Shown: one piece after another, positions 17,671-26,636 of the stretch
Layout: the number at the start of each line of letters is the position of its first letter
Numbering within the stretch: position 1 is the stretch's first letter
Made by a program: the position numbers and the translations under genes
Notes under the pieces: model-generated
What the model was told of the DNA's origin: nothing
The model's input: the letters and a program-made list of their open reading frames with translations, nothing else
Databases searched by the model: none
Source: an uncultured Erysipelotrichaceae bacterium
GTDB lineage: Bacteria; Bacillota_I; Bacilli_A; RFN20; CAG-826
DNA: 64,000 nt
NCBI GenBank assembly: GCA_900314865.1
Contig: OMWW01000008.1
Span: 1-64,000 of the forward strand
Direction of reading: 5' to 3'

Positions 17671-18763
17671 CAAAGTTAATTCTTTATATATTCACATCCC
17701 TTTCTGTGAATCAATATGCGATTACTGTGACTTTTCCAAGTTGCAGTATTTTCGTAATATCGCCATTAAGTATTTAGATGTCCTTGAAAAAGAATTGAAT
17801 GAAGTAGTGGATAACCACGAATTAAAAACCATCTATATTGGTGGAGGAACACCGACATCTTTGGATGATGATTTGTTTTTAAGACTTTTAAATATGGTGG
17901 AACCATTTTCTAAATGTGTTAAAGAATATACGATTGAATGCAATCCAGAATCGCTATCTCTTAATAAAATTAAGATGATGAAAAATAAAGGCATCAATCG
18001 TGTATCTATAGGCGTAGAATCTACAGACGATAGGATATTAAAATCAATCAATCGTCATCACACTTTTATTGACGTTATGACCGCTAAAAAGAATTTAGAA
18101 GAAAACGGATTAGATAATGTGAACTTTGACTTGATACTTGGTCTACCCAATGTATCGATCAATATGTTACAGAAAGATATTAAAAATATCTTGTCACTCA
18201 ATCCTAGCCACGTATCTTGTTATTCATTAACAGTTCATGAACATACTGTATTTTTCTTAAATAACATCCTCCCACCGAGTGATGATTTCTCCTACGAAGC
18301 TTATAAGATAGTGGATTCCCTACTTACTAAAGAAGGATTTATACACTACGAAGTATCTAATTGGGCAAAGCCAGGAAAAGAAAGTGAACACAATTTGACT
18401 TATTGGAGAAACAAAGAATATTACGGAGTTGGTTTAGGAGCGTCAGGCTACGTTAATGGGATTAGATATAAAAATACGACTAACCTAAAAAATTACCTTA
18501 AAGGTAAAAATGATAAAGAAATAGAGAAGGTTGAATTAAAAGATCTTGAAGAATATCAGATAATGTTAAACCTAAGAACCGTTGAAGGATTGGATTTAGG
18601 AACATACAAAGAATTATTTAATAAGGATTTATATAAAAACAAACAAAAGGTGATTGATGGTTATGTTTCTAGTGGCCATTTAAAGCTTGTGAACAATCGT
18701 CTTATTCCGACCTTTGAAGGGATGATGATTCTTGACAAAATCACCTTAGATTTATTCGCCTAA
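17660..18763 (+). CDS. hemW: HemW-type radical SAM protein (heme chaperone)
   Basis: HemW binds heme and is proposed to deliver it to target proteins; it was long misnamed coproporphyrinogen III oxidase (HemN-like). The 367-residue protein has the radical SAM cysteine motif CESICDYCDF in IHIPFC context, IYIGGGTPT for SAM binding, ECNPES, and the HNLTYW motif (HNxxYW) that marks HemW over HemN. I chose ATG 17660 (MKINKVNSLYIHIPF); upstream residues in frame do not resemble the family. AAGG lies immediately before that ATG, an unusually short spacing, so translation may be coupled to the overlapping small membrane gene. No heme-synthesis genes are in the window. Confidence 0.9.
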   Translation: MKINKVNSLYIHIPFCESICDYCDFSKLQYFRNIAIKYLDVLEKELNEVVDNHELKTIYIGGGTPTSLDDDLFLRLLNMVEPFSKCVKEYTIECNPESLSLNKIKMMKNKGINRVSIGVESTDDRILKSINRHHTFIDVMTAKKNLEENGLDNVNFDLILGLPNVSINMLQKDIKNILSLNPSHVSCYSLTVHEHTVFFLNNILPPSDDFSYEAYKIVDSLLTKEGFIHYEVSNWAKPGKESEHNLTYWRNKEYYGVGLGASGYVNGIRYKNTTNLKNYLKGKNDKEIEKVELKDLEEYQIMLNLRTVEGLDLGTYKELFNKDLYKNKQKVIDGYVSSGHLKLVNNRLIPTFEGMMILDKITLDLFA

Positions 18764-18776
18764 ACGGCGATTTTTT
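18756..18776 (+). terminator. Terminator of the lepA-hemW region
   Basis: TCGCC (18756-18760) pairs with GGCGA (18766-18770) around TAAAC, followed by six T. The hemW TAA stop lies in the loop. The stem is short (5 bp), so efficiency is uncertain. Confidence 0.65.
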
Positions 18777-18814
18777 CTTGTTTTGGAAAACTTTTACATA
18801 GTAACAGAATATTT

Positions 18815-18841
18815 TTAGCACTTATGTGTTGACAGTGCTAA
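18815..18841 (+). promoter_or_regulatory. CIRCE operator 1 (HrcA site)
   Basis: TTAGCACTT, 9-base spacer, CAGTGCTAA, matching the CIRCE consensus TTAGCACTC-N9-GAGTGCTAA except for one position per half. It covers the -35 hexamer of the hrcA promoter. Confidence 0.93.
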
Positions 18842-18856
18842 CACTTTGCTTATAAT
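18829..18856 (+). promoter_or_regulatory. Heat-shock operon promoter (hrcA-grpE-dnaK-dnaJ)
   Basis: TTGACA (18829-18834) and TATAAT (18851-18856), spacer 16. The -35 lies inside CIRCE 1 and CIRCE 2 begins four bases after the -10, so HrcA bound to either would block transcription. Confidence 0.9.
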
Positions 18857-18860
18857 AGAA

Positions 18861-18887
18861 TTAGCACTTGAATAAAAAGAGTGCCAA
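18861..18887 (+). promoter_or_regulatory. CIRCE operator 2 (HrcA site)
   Basis: TTAGCACTT, 9-base spacer, GAGTGCCAA, one mismatch per half from the CIRCE consensus. It covers the predicted transcription start and would also form a hairpin in the 5' leader, just before the AAGGAGG ribosome site of hrcA. Confidence 0.92.
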
Positions 18888-18904
18888 AAAGGAGGCGAAA
18901 AGAT

Positions 18905-19945
18905 ATGTCACTTACACGTAGCGAGATGATTCTTAAATTAATCGTTGACCACTTCGTTAAAACAGCAGAACCTGTTGGAAGCCAAACATTAATTGAAGAA
19001 TATGGCTTACCTTATAGTAGTGCCACCATTCGTAATGAAATGTCCGCTCTTGAAAAAATGGGATATCTTGAAAAGCCTCATACAAGCGCAGGACGTGTTC
19101 CTTCTTCTAAAGGATATGAATATTACTGCAAACATCTTAGAGACAAAGCTTTAAGCGATAACATTCGTTACTCCTTACAATCAGTTCTTGAATCTAAGGT
19201 TCAATCGGTAGAAGAAGTTATCAAAAGAAGCTGTGAAATCATCTCTCATATGACTAACTTAGTTAGCGTCGTCATGGGACCTGAAGAAAAAGCCGAACAC
19301 TTAGCGAGTATTCAACTAGTCCCAATTAACGAGAATACGATTACCGCAGTCTTTGTTACTGATAAAGGATATGTTGAAAATAAGACATTCATTCTCGAAG
19401 AGAATATTAAATCAGATGAAGTGGTGAAGTGTGTTGATCTTCTTAACGCTAGACTAAAAGGAACTCCTATTGATGGTCTTGTGGAAAAGATGGAATCACT
19501 TAAACCAGTTCTCTCCGATTACATTGTCTCTCATGACGTCGTGTATCAAGCAATTCTAGAATCGTTATTAAGATTTGCAGGTGATCGATTATCGCTTTAT
19601 GGAAAAGAAGAATTATTCAATCATCCAGAATTTAAAAATGACACCGACGCTTTAATGAGAGTTATGAAACTTCTCGATGATGCCTCCTTATTAAGGAAAG
19701 CTGATTATCAAATCGAAGACGATAGTGAAACCGCTGTTGCGATTGGGGATATCGAAGGTAACCCAGATGTCTCGCTTGTAACTGCAAAGATTAGAATCGG
19801 ACCTGATAGTGAAAACATCATTACACTGGTAGGGCCGAAGAGAATGGACTACGACAAAGCATTATCTGCTTTGGAATTCCTATCCGAGGAATTAGATAAA
19901 TACTTTAACGACAAAGGAGGTCACACTGATGGTGGAAAAAACTGA
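18905..19945 (+). CDS. hrcA: Heat-inducible transcription repressor HrcA
   Basis: HrcA represses class I heat-shock genes by binding CIRCE and depends on GroEL for activity. The 346-residue protein has an N-terminal winged helix (MSLTRSEMILKLIVDHFVKT...SSATIRNEMSALEKMGYLEKPHTSAGRVPSSKGYEYYC) and the GAF-like HrcA domain. ATG 18905 follows AAGGAGG; a GTG at 18881 in frame lies inside CIRCE 2 and is not used. Two CIRCE sites in front imply autoregulation. Its 3' end overlaps grpE by 17 bases. Confidence 0.96.
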   Translation: MSLTRSEMILKLIVDHFVKTAEPVGSQTLIEEYGLPYSSATIRNEMSALEKMGYLEKPHTSAGRVPSSKGYEYYCKHLRDKALSDNIRYSLQSVLESKVQSVEEVIKRSCEIISHMTNLVSVVMGPEEKAEHLASIQLVPINENTITAVFVTDKGYVENKTFILEENIKSDEVVKCVDLLNARLKGTPIDGLVEKMESLKPVLSDYIVSHDVVYQAILESLLRFAGDRLSLYGKEELFNHPEFKNDTDALMRVMKLLDDASLLRKADYQIEDDSETAVAIGDIEGNPDVSLVTAKIRIGPDSENIITLVGPKRMDYDKALSALEFLSEELDKYFNDKGGHTDGGKN

Positions 19946-20504
19946 AGAATTCAATGAAGAAGTAACAAGCAAAAAAGAAAAGAAAAAAGTTGAAAAACTT
20001 CAAGATGAAATTGAAAGACTAAAAGCTGAATCAGACCATTGGAAAAACGAATATTATCGTGCTTATGCCGATACGAAGAATCTAAGAAATAGTCTTGAAA
20101 AAGACTTCAAAGAGGCGATGAGATATCGTTCAGAAGGGTTCATTGATGAACTACTTCCAGTATTAGATAGCTTCCATATGGCGTTAGCCAATGAACCAAC
20201 TGACCCAGCTTTGAAAAACTATCTTACCGGCTTCCAATACGTCTATCGTAATTTAGTTAGCGTATTAGAAAACGAAGGAGTCAGTGAATTGTCACCAAAT
20301 ATTGGTGATAAGTTCGATCCTCACACCATGAACGCCGTTGATACGGTGGAAGGTGAAGAGGAAAACAAAGTCGTAAAAGTTTACGGAAAAGGTTATAAAC
20401 TTCACGATCGCATTATTCGCCCTTCAATGGTGCAAGTAAGCGTTCATAAAGTGGAAAATAAAGAAGAAAACAAAGAAGCATCCGACGAGAAAGTCGATGC
20501 ATAG
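19929..20504 (+). CDS. grpE: Nucleotide exchange factor GrpE
   Basis: GrpE promotes ADP release from DnaK. The 191-residue protein has an N-terminal charged region, a long coiled coil ([37 protein letters not shown]) and a C-terminal beta domain with the family signature ([44 protein letters not shown]). The start overlaps the end of hrcA and uses AAAGGAGG within it. It belongs to the CIRCE-controlled operon. Confidence 0.97.
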   Translation: MVEKTEEFNEEVTSKKEKKKVEKLQDEIERLKAESDHWKNEYYRAYADTKNLRNSLEKDFKEAMRYRSEGFIDELLPVLDSFHMALANEPTDPALKNYLTGFQYVYRNLVSVLENEGVSELSPNIGDKFDPHTMNAVDTVEGEEENKVVKVYGKGYKLHDRIIRPSMVQVSVHKVENKEENKEASDEKVDA

Positions 20505-20518
20505 GAGGAAAATTAATT

Positions 20519-22342
20519 ATGGCAAAAGAAATTATCTTAGGTATTGACCTTGGTACAACAAACTCAGTTGTATCCTATTTACAAGCTGATGGCACTGTTA
20601 AAGTTATCCCTTCCCCAGAAGGAACAATGACTACTCCATCCGTCGTTGCTTTTAAAGCAAGTGGTGAAGAAATCGTTGGTAACGCCGCTAAAAGACAAGC
20701 GATTACTAACCCAGATACAGTAAGCTCCATCAAACGTAAAATGGGTAGTGCAGAAAAAGTTCACATTAACTGTGTTAACAAAGACTTCACCCCACAAGAA
20801 ATTTCTGCAAAAATTCTCGCTTACATGAAGAAATATGCAGAAAATAACATCGGTCATAAAGTTGACAAGGCAGTCATTACTGTTCCTGCTTACTTCAATG
20901 ACGCACAAAGACAAGCTACTAAAGATGCTGGCCAAATCGCTGGCTTAGATGTTGTCCGTATCATTAACGAACCAACCGCTGCCGCTTTAGCCTATGGCTT
21001 ACAAACTGAAAAATCTGAAAAGATTTTAGTGTTTGACTTAGGTGGTGGTACATTCGATGTCTCCATCCTTGATATTGGCGACGGCACATTCGAAGTCATT
21101 TCTACCGCTGGTGATAACCGCTTAGGTGGTGATGACTGGGATCAAGTTGTTGCTGATTACATCAAAGCGCAAATCAAGATTGAAAATAACGTTGATATTA
21201 CCGATAAAGGTAGTTTACAAAGAATTAGAGAAGCTGCTGAAAAGGCAAAGATTGAATTATCTTCATCCTTAGAAACGGTCATCTCCTTACCATTCATTTC
21301 TATGACTGCTAATGGACCTGTTAACTTCGAACACACTTTAACTCGTGCTAAGTTCCAAGATTTAACAAGACATCTCTTAAAGAGATGTGAAGAACCAGTT
21401 AGACGTGCCTTAAGCGATGCTAACATGAAAGCTAGTGAGCTTGATCAAGTCTTATTAATCGGTGGTTCTATCCGTATGCCAGCCGTTCAAGAATTGGTTG
21501 CATCATTAACTGGTAAGAAACCAAACTTATCTGTTAACCCAGATGAAGCTGTTTCTATCGGCGCTGCTTACCAAGGTGGTGTCGTCAGTGGTGATGTTAA
21601 AGACGTCGTTCTTCTCGACGTTACTCCATTAACCTTAGGTATTGAAACTTTAGGTGGAGTTCTCACTCCTCTTATTAAGAGAAATACAACCATCCCAACC
21701 ACTCAAAGCCAAATCTTCTCAACTGCTGCAGATAATCAACCAGCCGTTGACATCATGGTCTATCAAGGTGAAAGACCAATGGCCCACGACAACAAATTAC
21801 TTGGTCACTTCCAATTAACTGGTATCAAACCAGCAAGACGTGGCGAACCAAGAATTGAAGTTACATTCTCTATCGACGTTAACGGTATTGTTAAAGTCTC
21901 TGCTAAAGATTTAGATACTCAAAAAGAGCAAGAAATTACCATTACTGGTAGTAACGGTCTTTCTAAAGAAGATATCGATAGAATGGTTAGAGAAGCTGAA
22001 GAAAACGCTGAAGCTGACGCTAAACGTAAAGAAGAAACCGAAGTTAAAAACAAAGCTGAAACTTTGATTAATGATATCGACATTTCTTTACAAGAAAAAG
22101 GCGATAGCATCGACCCAGCTCAAAAAGAACAAACCCAAAAATTAAGAGACGAATTAAAGACTGCTCTTGATAATAACGATATTGAAACTCTTAAAAAGAG
22201 AATTGGCGAACTCGAACAAGCTGCTGCTTATATGGCTAACGCTCAAGCCGGCGGACAAAATAATGCTGGTAGTGACGCCACTCCAGGTAGTAACCCAGAT
22301 GATGTCGTAGACGCTGATTTCTCCGACAAGAACAAAGCTTAA
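20519..22342 (+). CDS. dnaK: Chaperone DnaK (Hsp70)
   Basis: DnaK is the ATP-dependent Hsp70 chaperone. The 607-residue protein starts [16 protein letters not shown], with the phosphate-binding loops ([30 protein letters not shown]), the linker and substrate-binding domain ([14 protein letters not shown]) and the helical lid, ending [14 protein letters not shown]. The length is typical of Gram-positive DnaK, with the shorter nucleotide-binding domain. AGGAGG lies 10-16 bases before the ATG. A strong hairpin follows the gene before dnaJ. Confidence 0.98.
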   Translation: MAKEIILGIDLGTTNSVVSYLQADGTVKVIPSPEGTMTTPSVVAFKASGEEIVGNAAKRQAITNPDTVSSIKRKMGSAEKVHINCVNKDFTPQEISAKILAYMKKYAENNIGHKVDKAVITVPAYFNDAQRQATKDAGQIAGLDVVRIINEPTAAALAYGLQTEKSEKILVFDLGGGTFDVSILDIGDGTFEVISTAGDNRLGGDDWDQVVADYIKAQIKIENNVDITDKGSLQRIREAAEKAKIELSSSLETVISLPFISMTANGPVNFEHTLTRAKFQDLTRHLLKRCEEPVRRALSDANMKASELDQVLLIGGSIRMPAVQELVASLTGKKPNLSVNPDEAVSIGAAYQGGVVSGDVKDVVLLDVTPLTLGIETLGGVLTPLIKRNTTIPTTQSQIFSTAADNQPAVDIMVYQGERPMAHDNKLLGHFQLTGIKPARRGEPRIEVTFSIDVNGIVKVSAKDLDTQKEQEITITGSNGLSKEDIDRMVREAEENAEADAKRKEETEVKNKAETLINDIDISLQEKGDSIDPAQKEQTQKLRDELKTALDNNDIETLKKRIGELEQAAAYMANAQAGGQNNAGSDATPGSNPDDVVDADFSDKNKA

Positions 22343-22360
22343 TTAAATAACAACATTTAT

Positions 22361-22389
22361 CACTAGGAGGGCATTTGCCCTCTTTAGTG
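22361..22389 (+). promoter_or_regulatory. Stable hairpin between dnaK and dnaJ
   Basis: CACTAGGAGGGC (22361-22372) pairs with GCCCTCTTTAGTG (22377-22389) across ATTT; the inner GAGGGC/GCCCTC and the outer CACTA/TAGTG are both perfect. No T-run follows, so it is not a standard terminator. It more likely stabilises the dnaK 3' end, marks a processing site or causes partial read-through to dnaJ. Function is inferred. Confidence 0.7.
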
Positions 22390-22407
22390 GTAATAGAAAG
22401 GATCCTT

Positions 22408-23538
22408 ATGGCAAAAAGAGATTATTATGAAATCTTAGGTGTTTCTAAAAATGCATCTAAAGATGAAATTAAATCAAGTTACCGTAAACTCGCTAAGAAA
22501 TATCATCCTGATAACAAAGAAACTGGTGATGAAGCGAAGTTTAAGGAAGTGCAAGAAGCATATGACATCCTTTTTGACGACCAAAAAAGAAGTGCGTACG
22601 ATCAATTTGGTCACGCTGCATTTGAACAAACTGGTGGTGGACCTGCTGGAGGCAATCCATTCAGTGGATTTGGTGGCTTCAGTGGTGAAGATATTAACTT
22701 AGGAGACATCTTCTCATCCTTCTTTGGAGGGGGAGCAAGAAGCGCTCGTAGACAAACCGGACCTGCTAAAGGTGAAGACATCCTAATGCGCCTGCGTGTC
22801 GACTTTATGGATGCAGTAAACGGAAAAGACGAAGACATCAGTTTTGATTTCGATGATGATTGTCCACATTGTCATGGATCAGGAGCTGATTCTCTAGATG
22901 ATATCAAAACATGTACCACTTGTGGTGGACGCGGCTCTGTTACTCGTCAACAAAGAAGTTTGTTTGGCACAGTGAACGCCGAAGTTGTCTGTCCTGATTG
23001 TGGTGGACGTGGCAAAATCATTTCAAAGAAATGCTCTGTCTGTGGTGGCTCTGGACATAAGCGCGTTAAGAAAACGACAAAGATTCATATTCCAGTCGGT
23101 ATTAATAACGGTCAACAAATTCGTTTGGCGGGTATGGGAGGTGCTGGAGTTAATGGTGGTCCTCATGGAGATTTATATGTGGAGATCAACATCAAAGAAC
23201 ATCCATATTTCAAACGTGAACGTAATGATATACATCTAGAAGTACCGCTCGACTTTGTTGACGCAATCCTTGGATGCAAGATTGAAGTTCCTACAGTCTA
23301 TGGTGATATGGTGGTTACTGTTCCTGAAGGCACTCAACCTGGTCAAGTCTTACGATTAAAAGGCCAAGGTATTAAAGATTTGAGAAGCGGAAAACCGGGT
23401 GACCAATATATCCATCTCGATATCAAAGGACCGTCAAGTCTCAACAAAAAGCAAAAGGAAGCTCTCAATGCTTATAAAGACGCAAGCAAGGAAGAAGACT
23501 CCTTATTCTCAAAATTTAAGAAAAAATTTAAAAAATAG
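22408..23538 (+). CDS. dnaJ: Chaperone DnaJ (Hsp40)
   Basis: DnaJ stimulates DnaK ATPase and delivers substrates. The 376-residue protein has the J domain (RDYYEILGVSKNASKDEIKSSYRKLAKKYHPD with HPD), a Gly/Phe-rich region, four zinc-binding CxxCxGxG repeats (CPHCHGSG, CTTCGGRG, CPDCGGRG, CSVCGGSG) and the C-terminal substrate domain. ATG 22408 follows AGAAAGGA; the in-frame codons upstream overlap the intergenic hairpin and are not family-like. It is the last gene of the heat-shock operon, ended by the terminator at 23537. Confidence 0.98.
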   Translation: MAKRDYYEILGVSKNASKDEIKSSYRKLAKKYHPDNKETGDEAKFKEVQEAYDILFDDQKRSAYDQFGHAAFEQTGGGPAGGNPFSGFGGFSGEDINLGDIFSSFFGGGARSARRQTGPAKGEDILMRLRVDFMDAVNGKDEDISFDFDDDCPHCHGSGADSLDDIKTCTTCGGRGSVTRQQRSLFGTVNAEVVCPDCGGRGKIISKKCSVCGGSGHKRVKKTTKIHIPVGINNGQQIRLAGMGGAGVNGGPHGDLYVEINIKEHPYFKRERNDIHLEVPLDFVDAILGCKIEVPTVYGDMVVTVPEGTQPGQVLRLKGQGIKDLRSGKPGDQYIHLDIKGPSSLNKKQKEALNAYKDASKEEDSLFSKFKKKFKK

Positions 23539-23558
23539 ACCCATAAGGGTCTTTTTTT
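23537..23558 (+). terminator. Terminator of the heat-shock operon
   Basis: AGACCC pairs with GGGTCT around ATAA, followed by six or seven T. It starts at the dnaJ stop codon. Confidence 0.9.
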
Positions 23559-23572
23559 AATAAAAGTTACAA

Positions 23573-23620
23573 AAAAATTTTTACTAAAAAAATCGATTTT
23601 TTCGCCTTGTTTAATTTGTG
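23573..23620 (+). promoter_or_regulatory. Shared upstream element (copy 2), as in front of comEA
   Basis: Bases 23573-23596 are identical over 24 bases to 4216-4239 (TTTTTACTAAAAAAATCGA core), and ATTTGTG follows 17 bases later (16 at comEA), then a G-run (AGGGG). The C39 gene starts 31 bases further on. A GGGG...CCCC inverted repeat (23623-23636) lies between the element and the AAAGGAG ribosome site. It suggests joint control with comEA-comEC. Confidence 0.6.
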
Positions 23621-23651
23621 TAGGGGTTTTATTCCCCGGAAAGGAGAAAAA

Positions 23652-24848
23652 ATGTTTTTTATATCCCAATTAGGTAAGCAAGATTGCGCCTTTGCTTGTC
23701 TAAAAATGATGCTTGCTAATTATCACAAGGATCGAAACTATCTCTATCTCCCATGTAATTTGAATCGCAGTTATAGTTTTCAAGATCTAACAGTGGAAGC
23801 AAGTAAGTACAACATGACTTTATTAGGGGTGAAAATTGATAACGCCGAAGAACTCATAAAGTGTAAACAATTCCCTTTGATAGTAACTCTTCAAAAGAAG
23901 AATGTTAGACATAGCGTGCTTGTTGTGCGTGCTAACGCTAAATATGTCTATGTGTACGACCCTGACCTCGGTAAGAGAAAGATTCAAACTGAGATATTTT
24001 TGAGTGAATGGACTTCTAGAGCCTTGATTGTGAAAGAGTTCACACCGACCAAATGTCCACGAAAGTTTGGCGACTTCGTGATGAAAAAGGACAAGATTAT
24101 TCTCCCAGTCCTACAAATTTTGAGCGGTGCAAGTTTACTTATTGGAACTTATTTCCTGTCAGATCAAGGAAGATATTATATTCCCATTATCTTCTTCTCT
24201 TTGTTCGCTATACTTGAAATCATCTTCAGATGGAGTCTTGTTAACGCGATGAGAAACATGGATGAGCTTATTAATAGCCATGAATTCAACGTGAATAAGG
24301 AAGAATATCCGGAATTATACAAATGTATAGAGAAATATCGACAAGTATCCCTGTCACTTCTCCCAAATTTTATCTATGCGTGTTTAATTTCCATATTTGT
24401 CACCATTATTCTTGTGATTAATGGACCAGTTAACGCAATCTATGTTTTCCTTCCAATGGCGTTAGCCTTCATAGAAGTCTTTCTTTATAAGCCATATTTC
24501 AAATCCAAGAGTATCGAGGTTATGGAAAAAGAGAATGAACTCAATGAGGTAGAGACTAGTTACCAATTCAAGATGAAAAGTGGTGAAGCTCATAGCATCG
24601 CTTATCAACTCGGCTTAAATAGAGGCGTGTTTAGCTATTTAGAAATTGTGGTATTGTTACTAACAATTGTAGTCACAATGACGATTACAAATACGTTTAA
24701 CATCACGTATGTAGTCTTCTATTTGTGCATTTCGTTTTTCTTAAAACAAAACTTTTGTCGTCTCTTCGAATTCTCTTCTCAATACGATGAATGCGTAGTT
24801 GCAAAAGCAAAAATAATCAATTCTATTAAAGAAGAAAGCAATAATTGA
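23652..24848 (+). CDS. C39 peptidase fused to six membrane segments, without ATPase domain
   Basis: A 398-residue protein resembling the front half of a peptidase-containing ABC exporter (bacteriocin or competence-pheromone processing type). Residues 1-140 are a C39 cysteine peptidase with a plausible complete triad: Cys12 in KQDCAFACLKMML, His87 in RHSVLVV and Asp103 in YVYDPD. About six hydrophobic segments follow (from about 155 to 380), as in an ABC membrane domain, but the protein ends there and no nucleotide-binding domain is fused or adjacent. ATG 23652 follows AAAGGAG. It may cleave a leader peptide at the membrane. The upstream element it shares with comEA suggests a competence link. 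No candidate precursor peptide was found beside it. Confidence 0.8.
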   Translation: MFFISQLGKQDCAFACLKMMLANYHKDRNYLYLPCNLNRSYSFQDLTVEASKYNMTLLGVKIDNAEELIKCKQFPLIVTLQKKNVRHSVLVVRANAKYVYVYDPDLGKRKIQTEIFLSEWTSRALIVKEFTPTKCPRKFGDFVMKKDKIILPVLQILSGASLLIGTYFLSDQGRYYIPIIFFSLFAILEIIFRWSLVNAMRNMDELINSHEFNVNKEEYPELYKCIEKYRQVSLSLLPNFIYACLISIFVTIILVINGPVNAIYVFLPMALAFIEVFLYKPYFKSKSIEVMEKENELNEVETSYQFKMKSGEAHSIAYQLGLNRGVFSYLEIVVLLLTIVVTMTITNTFNITYVVFYLCISFFLKQNFCRLFEFSSQYDECVVAKAKIINSIKEESNN

Positions 24849-24873
24849 TAGATTATTCCTTCTTATCTATGAT
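24845..24873 (+). promoter_or_regulatory. ybeY promoter overlapping the previous stop codon
   Basis: TTGATA (24845-24850), containing the TGA stop of the C39 gene, and TATGAT (24868-24873), spacer 17. Transcription would begin about 24880, only some eight bases before the ybeY ATG. Confidence 0.65.
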
Positions 24874-24887
24874 AAACTAACTATACG

Positions 24888-25343
24888 ATGGAGCTTGATT
24901 TTAATTCAAAATTCAAAGAATACGACCATTATGAAGATATTTATTTTTCTTTAATGGGAATTACGATGAAGAAACTCGGAATCAAATGTGACCCAATTGT
25001 GTCTGTTTCCTTTGTTGACAATCGTTATATTCATCGTATTAACAAAAAATATCGTCACATTGATCGACCCACTGATGTAATTAGTTTTGCTTTCTTGGAT
25101 GATGGTCATCAATATGAAAAAGTCTTGTTTCACGAAGGAATGGTGGCGTTAGGAGATATTTATATCTCCGTTGAAAAAGCTATTGAACAGGCTAATGAAT
25201 ATGGCCACTCAGTGAACCGAGAATTATGCTTTTTATTCGTTCATGGTCTTCTTCATCTTCTCGGATATGACCATATGAATGAAAGGGACGAAAAAGTAAT
25301 GTTTTCTCTTCAAGAAGAGATTTTAAAAGAAAAAGGAGTTTAA
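24888..25343 (+). CDS. ybeY: Endoribonuclease YbeY
   Basis: YbeY is a zinc-dependent endoribonuclease for 16S rRNA 3' end maturation and 70S quality control. The 151-residue protein carries the metal motif HGLLHLLGYDH (HxxxHxxxxxH) near residue 120 and the family sequence RPTDVISFAF. No ribosome site precedes the ATG; the promoter ends 14 bases upstream. It heads ybeY-cdd-era-recO, the standard Bacilli block, here without phoH before it or dgkA inside it. Confidence 0.96.
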   Translation: MELDFNSKFKEYDHYEDIYFSLMGITMKKLGIKCDPIVSVSFVDNRYIHRINKKYRHIDRPTDVISFAFLDDGHQYEKVLFHEGMVALGDIYISVEKAIEQANEYGHSVNRELCFLFVHGLLHLLGYDHMNERDEKVMFSLQEEILKEKGV

Positions 25344-25345
25344 TC

Positions 25346-25747
25346 ATGGATAAGAAGGAACTGATTAGTAAAGCAATCGAGGCGAGAAATCTCTCATATT
25401 CACCATATAGCCATTTCGCAGTTGGCGCGGCTGTACTTACCAAAGATGGGAAGGTTTTCCAAGGCGCAAACATTGAAAATTCGGCGTACCCACTTTGTAT
25501 GTGTGCGGAAAGAAACGCACTTTATAATGCGATGATGCATGGCTATAGTAAAAAAGATTTTGTGATGCTCGCTTTGAGCGCTGATACCGATGGACCATGT
25601 TCTCCATGTGGGGCTTGCCGTCAAGTCATTAGCGAGCTCTTTCCAAAAGATGCTCCTATTCTTATGACCAATTTAAAGGGCGCTCTTCAAGAGACAACTA
25701 TCTCTGAATTATTACCATTCGCTTTCAGCGAGGATGATTTGAAATAA
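25346..25747 (+). CDS. cdd: Cytidine deaminase
   Basis: Cdd deaminates cytidine and deoxycytidine to uridine forms in pyrimidine salvage. The 133-residue protein has the zinc-site motifs CAERNAL (Cys and catalytic Glu) and PCSPCGACRQ (two Cys) and the N-terminal SPYSHFAVGAA substrate loop. It is the homotetrameric short type. AAAGGAG precedes the ATG, which lies two bases after the ybeY stop. Its TAA overlaps the era ATG. Confidence 0.97.
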   Translation: MDKKELISKAIEARNLSYSPYSHFAVGAAVLTKDGKVFQGANIENSAYPLCMCAERNALYNAMMHGYSKKDFVMLALSADTDGPCSPCGACRQVISELFPKDAPILMTNLKGALQETTISELLPFAFSEDDLK

Positions 25748-26634
25748 TGAAATCTGGATTTGTTGCAATTTTAGGACATCCTAACGTTGGTAAATCCACA
25801 ATCCTTAATGGCGTCATCAATCATAAGATTTCTATTGTCACCGACAAAAGTCAGACCACAAGAAACGTTATCAAAGGGATTTACCGCGGAAAAGATTGCC
25901 AAATAATCTTTATTGACACTCCTGGTATTCATAAACCACACGCTAAACTTGGTGTGGAGATGAACTCCATGGCGTATAGCAGTGCTCACGAAGCTGATGT
26001 GAACATTTTAGTAGTGGACGCTTCTAAACCTTATAGCGAGAGCGATGATTTCCTTTTGGAACATCTCGATATTAAAAACGCACCACTAGTTATCGCATTT
26101 AATAAAATCGATCTCGCAAGAATTACCCAAGTTGAAAAGTTGAAGGCAATCTATAAGGAAAAACTCCCAGAAAGCCACTTTATTGACCTCGTAGCAAGCG
26201 AAAGATTCAATTTAGAGGAATTGATAGCCTTAGTGGAAAAGCTCCTCCCAGAAGGCCCAGAATACTATCCTGGTGAAGAAATCACTGATAAAGATGAGAT
26301 TTTCCAAATCAAGGAAATCATTAGAGAAAAGGTATTAAAGACTCTTAGAGATGAAGTTCCTCATTCTATAGCAATATATGTAAACAGTATTGACTGGGAA
26401 GAAAACCCAATTCATATACATGCTTCAATTATCGTTGAAAAGGATTCACAAAAGGGAATTGTTATTGGCGCTAACGGAAGAAGAATTAAAGATATTGGCT
26501 TAAAAGCTAGAAGAGATATTGAAAAATTGCTTAATAAACATGTTTATTTAGAGTTATTCGTCAAAGTTCAAAATGATTGGCGTAACAGTGACGAATTACT
26601 TGAAACATACGGATATAAAAACAAAAAGAAATAA
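25747..26634 (+). CDS. era: GTPase Era
   Basis: Era binds the 3' end of 16S rRNA and assists 30S assembly. The 295-residue protein has G1 GHPNVGKST (residues 10-18), switch region TTRNVIKG, G3 DTPG, G4 NKID, and the C-terminal KH domain (GIVIGANGRRIKDIGLKARRDIEKL). The ATG shares one base with the cdd stop. recO follows after two bases. Confidence 0.98.
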   Translation: MKSGFVAILGHPNVGKSTILNGVINHKISIVTDKSQTTRNVIKGIYRGKDCQIIFIDTPGIHKPHAKLGVEMNSMAYSSAHEADVNILVVDASKPYSESDDFLLEHLDIKNAPLVIAFNKIDLARITQVEKLKAIYKEKLPESHFIDLVASERFNLEELIALVEKLLPEGPEYYPGEEITDKDEIFQIKEIIREKVLKTLRDEVPHSIAIYVNSIDWEENPIHIHASIIVEKDSQKGIVIGANGRRIKDIGLKARRDIEKLLNKHVYLELFVKVQNDWRNSDELLETYGYKNKKK

Positions 26635-26636
26635 TA

